A stretch of 26,307 nucleotides of DNA from JBQLZO01 sp052168315 (lineage in GTDB: Bacteria; Planctomycetota; Phycisphaerae; Phycisphaerales; UBA1924): NCBI GenBank assembly GCA_052168315.1, contig JBQLZO010000023.1, positions 1 to 26,307 of the forward strand. Reading direction: 5' to 3'. Position 1 is the first letter of the stretch, and every line of letters starts with the position of its first letter. The translations under genes were made by a program, and so were the position numbers. The notes under the pieces are model-generated. The model was not told where the DNA came from, did not search any database, and saw only the letters and a program-made list of their open reading frames with translations. Below, one piece after another: positions 23,315 to 26,307 of this stretch.

Positions 23315-23366
23315 TGGCTGCTCGCCGGTTTCGTGGCGGTGAGCATTGACACGATGAATGAACACA

Positions 23367-23394
23367 AGGAGCCCCGGCGGATGCCGGGGCTCCT
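23367..23394. terminator. Terminator hairpin between atpD and the dockerin-like gene
   Basis: A perfect 12-bp stem, AGGAGCCCCGGC (23367-23378) with GCCGGGGCTCCT (23383-23394), encloses the loop GGAT. It lies about 50 bp after the atpD stop and 35 bp after the stop of the convergent dockerin-like gene, so it can serve both. A short T-containing stretch follows on the plus side (GTCGTTT), and AACAC-type sequence (GTGTT on the minus strand) on the other. Confidence 0.8.
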
Positions 23395-23428
23395 GTCGTT
23401 TGTGCGATGCTGCGGTCCGTGTGGGTGT

Positions 23429-24460
23429 TTACTGGCACGAGTCGCCGAAGGCGCTGAGGAGGATTGTGAGGTCGTCGGAGTTGACGAGGCCGTCGTTGTT
23501 GAGGTCTCCGAGGCAGGTTCCGGCGGCCTGGGTGGGGGTGACATCTTCGTAGGTGTCGCCCCAGCGGATCTCGTCGATGGCGCCGGGGGTGTGGGTGCTT
23601 CCGGAGAAGGTGAATTGTGTGTAGGCGCCCTGGTGGGTGATGAGCAGGTCGCTGGTGAGGACGATGACCTCGGCTTCCGGGTTGACGGGCTCGGGGAGTC
23701 CCGGGGTGGGGTCGAGGTAGAGGGTGACGGTGTCGGGGGCGAAGGTTTTGAAGTCGTAGCGGATGACGACGAGGTGGGTGCCGGCGAGGGCATCGAGGTC
23801 GAGGCCGCCGCCGTCGACGGGGACGGTGGTGGTTCCGCTGGCGGTGGTGACCTGGAGTGTGAGGTCGCTGATGCCAGCGAAGCTGTTGATGAACAGGTCG
23901 ACGGCCGTGAACCCGATGCCGACGCCGCCGTTCCAGAGTTCGTGCCCGCGGTAGCCGAACTGGGCGGGGTCGTCGTCGCCGTGGGTTCCGAAGTTGATGA
24001 GGAAGCTCTGGTAGATGGTTCGGGCGGGGCCGGTGCCGAGACCTCCGGCGATGGCTCGGCCGGAGCGTCCGAATGTGCAGCATGCGAACTGGACGGTTTC
24101 CTGCTGGACGCCGCCCTTTCCGGGCGCGAAGCCGGGGAATGAGAGGGAGGGGATGGGCTTGACGACCTGTGAGTCGCCGCCGGACTGGATCCACGGGCCG
24201 GAGTAGAAGGGGGTTGGGCCGATGGTGGGGTTCTGGCCGCCGATGACATTGACTCCGGTGCCTTCATCGCCGAGCGCGTACTCGCCGAGGGCTGGGTTTG
24301 GGCCGTAGGAGAAGGGTTCGTAGGCGAGGACGGCGGCGTGTGCGGTGGTGGCGGTGGTGATGGCGATGGCGATGGCGATGGCGAGGTGGGCGGCGAGCGG
24401 TGCGAGCGGGGCGATGCGCAGGGGGTGGGCGTTCGATGGTGATTGGGTGTGACGCGACAT
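23429..24460 (-). CDS. Secreted protein with C-terminal single dockerin-like motif
   Basis: A 343-residue exported protein. The signal peptide has an Ala/Ile core (AIAIAIAITTATTAHA) with likely cleavage after AHA. The mature part is rich in Gly, Thr and beta-prone segments, including YEPFSYG near the start, TIYQSFLINFG, and LAGTHLVVIRYDF with VTLYLDP. This fits a concanavalin/LamG-like jelly roll. The last 30 residues contain one calcium-loop motif, GDLNNDGLVNSDDLTILLSAF, flanked by cysteines (TCLGD and GDSCQ). True dockerins have two such repeats; this has one, as in many planctomycete exported proteins. The start at 24460 has AAAGGA 9 bases upstream. Function unknown; probably surface-attached or periplasmic. 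Confidence 0.85.
   Translation of the reverse strand: MSRHTQSPSNAHPLRIAPLAPLAAHLAIAIAIAITTATTAHAAVLAYEPFSYGPNPALGEYALGDEGTGVNVIGGQNPTIGPTPFYSGPWIQSGGDSQVVKPIPSLSFPGFAPGKGGVQQETVQFACCTFGRSGRAIAGGLGTGPARTIYQSFLINFGTHGDDDPAQFGYRGHELWNGGVGIGFTAVDLFINSFAGISDLTLQVTTASGTTTVPVDGGGLDLDALAGTHLVVIRYDFKTFAPDTVTLYLDPTPGLPEPVNPEAEVIVLTSDLLITHQGAYTQFTFSGSTHTPGAIDEIRWGDTYEDVTPTQAAGTCLGDLNNDGLVNSDDLTILLSAFGDSCQ
24359..24382 (+). repeat. GATGGC hexamer repeat, four copies, in signal-peptide coding sequence
   Basis: Four exact GATGGC units encode, on the minus strand, the alternating Ala-Ile hydrophobic core of the signal peptide. Gain or loss of a unit would change the core by two residues without a frameshift. 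Confidence 0.8.
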
Positions 24461-24852
24461 GCGGTTCGATCCTTTCAAGATCGAGGGTGCGGGAGGTGGT
24501 GCGGGTGCGGGTGCGGGGGATGGCGGATGGGTGGGGTGCCAGACAGCACGCGGAGGCCAGCGCGGGTTCGCGCCGGTGTGCTTCGTGATGCGTTGCTCGA
24601 CCGGATCGCGCGGATTCCGGGAATGGCGTTCTGTGGGGCTGCGGGCGTGTGGTGTTTGCCCTGCGGCGGCGGGGAGTGCCTTTGGAGGGGCGTGGCGGGC
24701 GGGTCGCCGCGGACGGATTCAACATACCGTCGGATGGGGAAGTGACGGCATGAAATCTTGGTGGTGTGTGGTGCGGTTGTTGGGGAGGGGGAGTGGGGGC
24801 GTCCGGGAACTGTGCAAGTTGGTTGCGGGGGTGGGAGTGGGGGTGTTTGGAG
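24461..24852. other. 392-bp spacer upstream of the dockerin-like gene
   Basis: No credible gene. It contains the ribosome site of the dockerin-like gene next to 24460. On the minus strand there is a TATGTT hexamer at 24721-24726 that could be its -10, leaving a leader of about 250 bases. A relatively A/T-rich patch lies at about 24719-24770. Frames here are Gly/Arg-rich shadows. Confidence 0.5.
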
Positions 24853-26094
24853 TCAGCTTTGGGCGCGGTTGAGGGTGGCGGTTTCGATGGCACTCTGGAG
24901 CGGTGCCTGGGAGTCCTTCCATCGATCCCACAGCCGATTGAATTCCGTCACTAGAGTTGCGTGGATTGCTTCGGGGTCGTCGATCTGTGCTTCGGTTCGT
25001 GGGGAAGACCAAAGATCCGCGAGGCGCTTCCAATCGGACTTGCCAGTCGCCTTGAAGGCTTTGGTGGCTCGCGATTCGTAGAACGGTCTGAACTTGGCGA
25101 CGATATTGTTTCGCGCTTCTGAGTCGGTGACCGGGTGCGTTCCGATGACGATTCGGTGCTCGGACTTTGCGACAACAAATCGCATTGTCAGCCATGTTTG
25201 TTCATCCTTGCTCGCGCGCGAACCGATGGGCGGGAGGATGTCCAGCCAAGCCTTTGGCATGAATTCGATGAGTGAGCCGGTCTGATTGTGAGTGCACCAG
25301 CGATCGGGTTGTGCATCCAGTATCTCTCTGACGATGCTCAATACCTCGCTCCCGCCTGTCGCCGCGTGCTCGATGATGAGGTCGATGGCCTGGCGGTGGT
25401 TCTTGTAGATGCGTTGGCAGAGTTCCGCGATTGTTTCGTCTTCCATGACCCGGCTCCTGAGCAGTCGTGTGTAGTGGTTCAGGAATGTGGAGACTTCATC
25501 GCCGATGGCGCCCGTGCCCGTTGCGCGGAGGCGTTCGAGGGTGGCGTGGAGGCTCTCGTATGAGTACGGCGTCCATGTGTCTTCCGAGGCGTCTTCGCCG
25601 GCGGGGGTGAGGAAGACGAAGAGCGAGGGGACCTTGGGGAAGGCGTCGCGGACGGTGCGCTCGTAGCGCATCAGTTGGCCGCGGCTCTCGCCGGCGCCGA
25701 TCTTGTTCTCGATGGCGATGACGAACGATGGGTCGCGGGAGTGTATGAGCAGGTCGATGTTGCGCCACTCGCGGCGGACTTCCACGCCGGAGAGTTGCGC
25801 GCCGTCGAGCTTGATGGGGCTGATCGGGCGGAGTTCGCGCGGGGTCTGTCGGAGCAGGTCGATCAGGACGGCGTTCAGGAAGAGGGCGCCGCAGCCGTGG
25901 GACTCGGCGGGGTCGAGCAGCCAGGCGAGGAAGTTGGAGTGGCGGATCTCGGTGCGGCTGATGCGGAGGGCATCGAAGATGTTGAATCGGCCGATGTGGC
26001 GTTCGAGTTCGAGGAGGTCTTCGTTGTCGACCACGAACTGTTCGAGGGCGTCGTGGTCGCTCGGCGGCGCGGGGGCTGCGTGGCGATCCATCAT
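24853..26094 (-). CDS. PD-(D/E)XK nuclease superfamily protein (PDDEXK_4-like)
   Basis: A 413-residue protein. The N-terminal half carries the family blocks TEIRHSNFLAWLLDP (from 48) and HGCGALFLNAVL. The catalytic core is Asp114 in RNIDLLI and Glu129-Asn-Lys131 in VIAIENKIGAGES, followed by GQLMRYE (139-145). These fit the D...ExK nuclease fold. The C-terminal half (from about residue 200) is helical and charged, ending in a region rich in Trp/Lys (KSDWKRLADLW). Such proteins are often found in defence islands, but no defence gene is adjacent here. DNA coding for the C-terminal half is visibly less GC-rich than the rest of the window. The start at 26094 (a second Met follows) has no Shine-Dalgarno and lies 6 bases after TACGAT. 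Confidence 0.8.
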   Translation of the reverse strand: MMDRHAAPAPPSDHDALEQFVVDNEDLLELERHIGRFNIFDALRISRTEIRHSNFLAWLLDPAESHGCGALFLNAVLIDLLRQTPRELRPISPIKLDGAQLSGVEVRREWRNIDLLIHSRDPSFVIAIENKIGAGESRGQLMRYERTVRDAFPKVPSLFVFLTPAGEDASEDTWTPYSYESLHATLERLRATGTGAIGDEVSTFLNHYTRLLRSRVMEDETIAELCQRIYKNHRQAIDLIIEHAATGGSEVLSIVREILDAQPDRWCTHNQTGSLIEFMPKAWLDILPPIGSRASKDEQTWLTMRFVVAKSEHRIVIGTHPVTDSEARNNIVAKFRPFYESRATKAFKATGKSDWKRLADLWSSPRTEAQIDDPEAIHATLVTEFNRLWDRWKDSQAPLQSAIETATLNRAQS

Positions 26095-26100
26095 GGTCCG

Positions 26101-26106
26101 ATCGTA
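26101..26106 (-). promoter_or_regulatory. Putative -10 hexamer of the nuclease gene
   Basis: TACGAT on the minus strand, 6 bases before the ATG at 26094, the same spacing as at rlmN. It suggests a leaderless transcript. Confidence 0.35.
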
Positions 26107-26259
26107 CAGGGGGGTGGGAAGTTCCGCGACAGGTGGCCAACGATGTCCCTCATGCGATTGGGTGACACGATTGTGGCGCCGGGGACTGGGGTGGCGGGGT
26201 GTGTGGTGGGGATTGTGCGCTTGAGTGGGGCGGGGTGTTTGGATGTGGTGCGTGAGGGG

Positions 26260-26295
26260 TTGGGGTTTGAGGGGGGGTTGGGGTTTGAGGGGGGG
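26260..26295 (+). repeat. 18-base G-rich tandem repeat, possible G-quadruplex
   Basis: The unit TTGGGGTTTGAGGGGGGG occurs twice (26260-26277 and 26278-26295), followed by a partial, diverged copy up to the window end. The G-runs satisfy a quadruplex pattern. The 200 bp from 26107 to the end hold no recognisable gene. Confidence 0.7.
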
Positions 26296-26307
26296 ATTGG
26301 GTTGGGG

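Noticed and set aside
19619..23365. A single 1248-residue minus-strand protein across atpD
   Set aside because: The upstream part is antisense to atpD; the kinase proper starts at 21460 with a recognisable GAF N-terminus.
1..26307. tRNA, rRNA, CRISPR, IS element or prophage
   Set aside because: No direct-repeat array, transposase, integrase or tRNA-like cloverleaf was recognised on reading; small RNAs cannot be excluded without a covariance-model search.

Overview
The window is very GC-rich (about two thirds by eye; not computed over the whole sequence). It carries about 19 protein genes in short, alternating strand blocks and no RNA genes, IS elements, phage genes or CRISPR arrays that I can see. 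The gene content suggests a planctomycete, most likely class Phycisphaerae. The reasons are a secreted protein ending in a dockerin-like GDLNNDG motif, a zinc-ribbon membrane protein of the CESCGYDL type, an HpnC/HpnD pair, CMP-Kdo synthesis (so a lipopolysaccharide outer membrane), and housekeeping proteins padded with Pro/His/Thr- or Gly-rich low-complexity inserts. The taxonomic call is inference.

Layout. 53-3636 (minus): PH-domain membrane protein and mutS, separated by a REP-like hairpin. 4053-6379 (minus): hpnD and hpnC, divergent from 6507-8952 (plus): ispH and rlmN. ispH closes the MEP pathway and hpnC/hpnD start squalene synthesis, so isoprenoid supply and use sit back to back. 8977-11172 (minus): def, fmt and an HExxH metalloprotease-like gene with overlapping ends, i.e. 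one operon around N-formyl-methionine handling. 11412-13759 (plus): TPR protein and kdsB. 13780-14583 (minus): zinc-ribbon membrane protein. 14743-16389 (plus): GNAT acetyltransferase, then a Fur/PerR-family regulator translationally coupled to a CusF-like copper-binding lipoprotein. 16402-17581 (minus): PilZ protein and a small membrane protein. 17689-19584 (plus): recQ. 19619-21460 (minus): soluble GAF hybrid histidine kinase. 21875-23314 (plus): an atpD gene with no other ATP synthase gene beside it. 23429-26094 (minus): secreted dockerin-like protein and a PD-(D/E)XK nuclease-like protein.

Two features run through the whole window. First, the plus strand is G-rich and C-poor in genes of either orientation and in spacers, so codon third positions switch between G (plus genes) and C (minus genes). 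This is the sign of strong replication-strand skew. Second, six genes (mutS, rlmN, def, the zinc-ribbon gene, recQ, the nuclease gene) have a TAnnnT hexamer only 6-9 bases before the start codon and little or no Shine-Dalgarno sequence. This suggests leaderless transcripts. Genes with clear Shine-Dalgarno sequences (atpD, GNAT, pilZ, the dockerin gene and others) lack such a close hexamer.

The best candidate for something undescribed is the regulator and lipoprotein pair at 15347-16389. The regulator keeps the PerR-type metal ligands but has lost both CxxC zinc sites of classical Fur proteins. It carries instead a Cys-x-Cys-x-Cys-x-Cys cluster just before its recognition helix, and its partner is a likely copper-binding lipoprotein.
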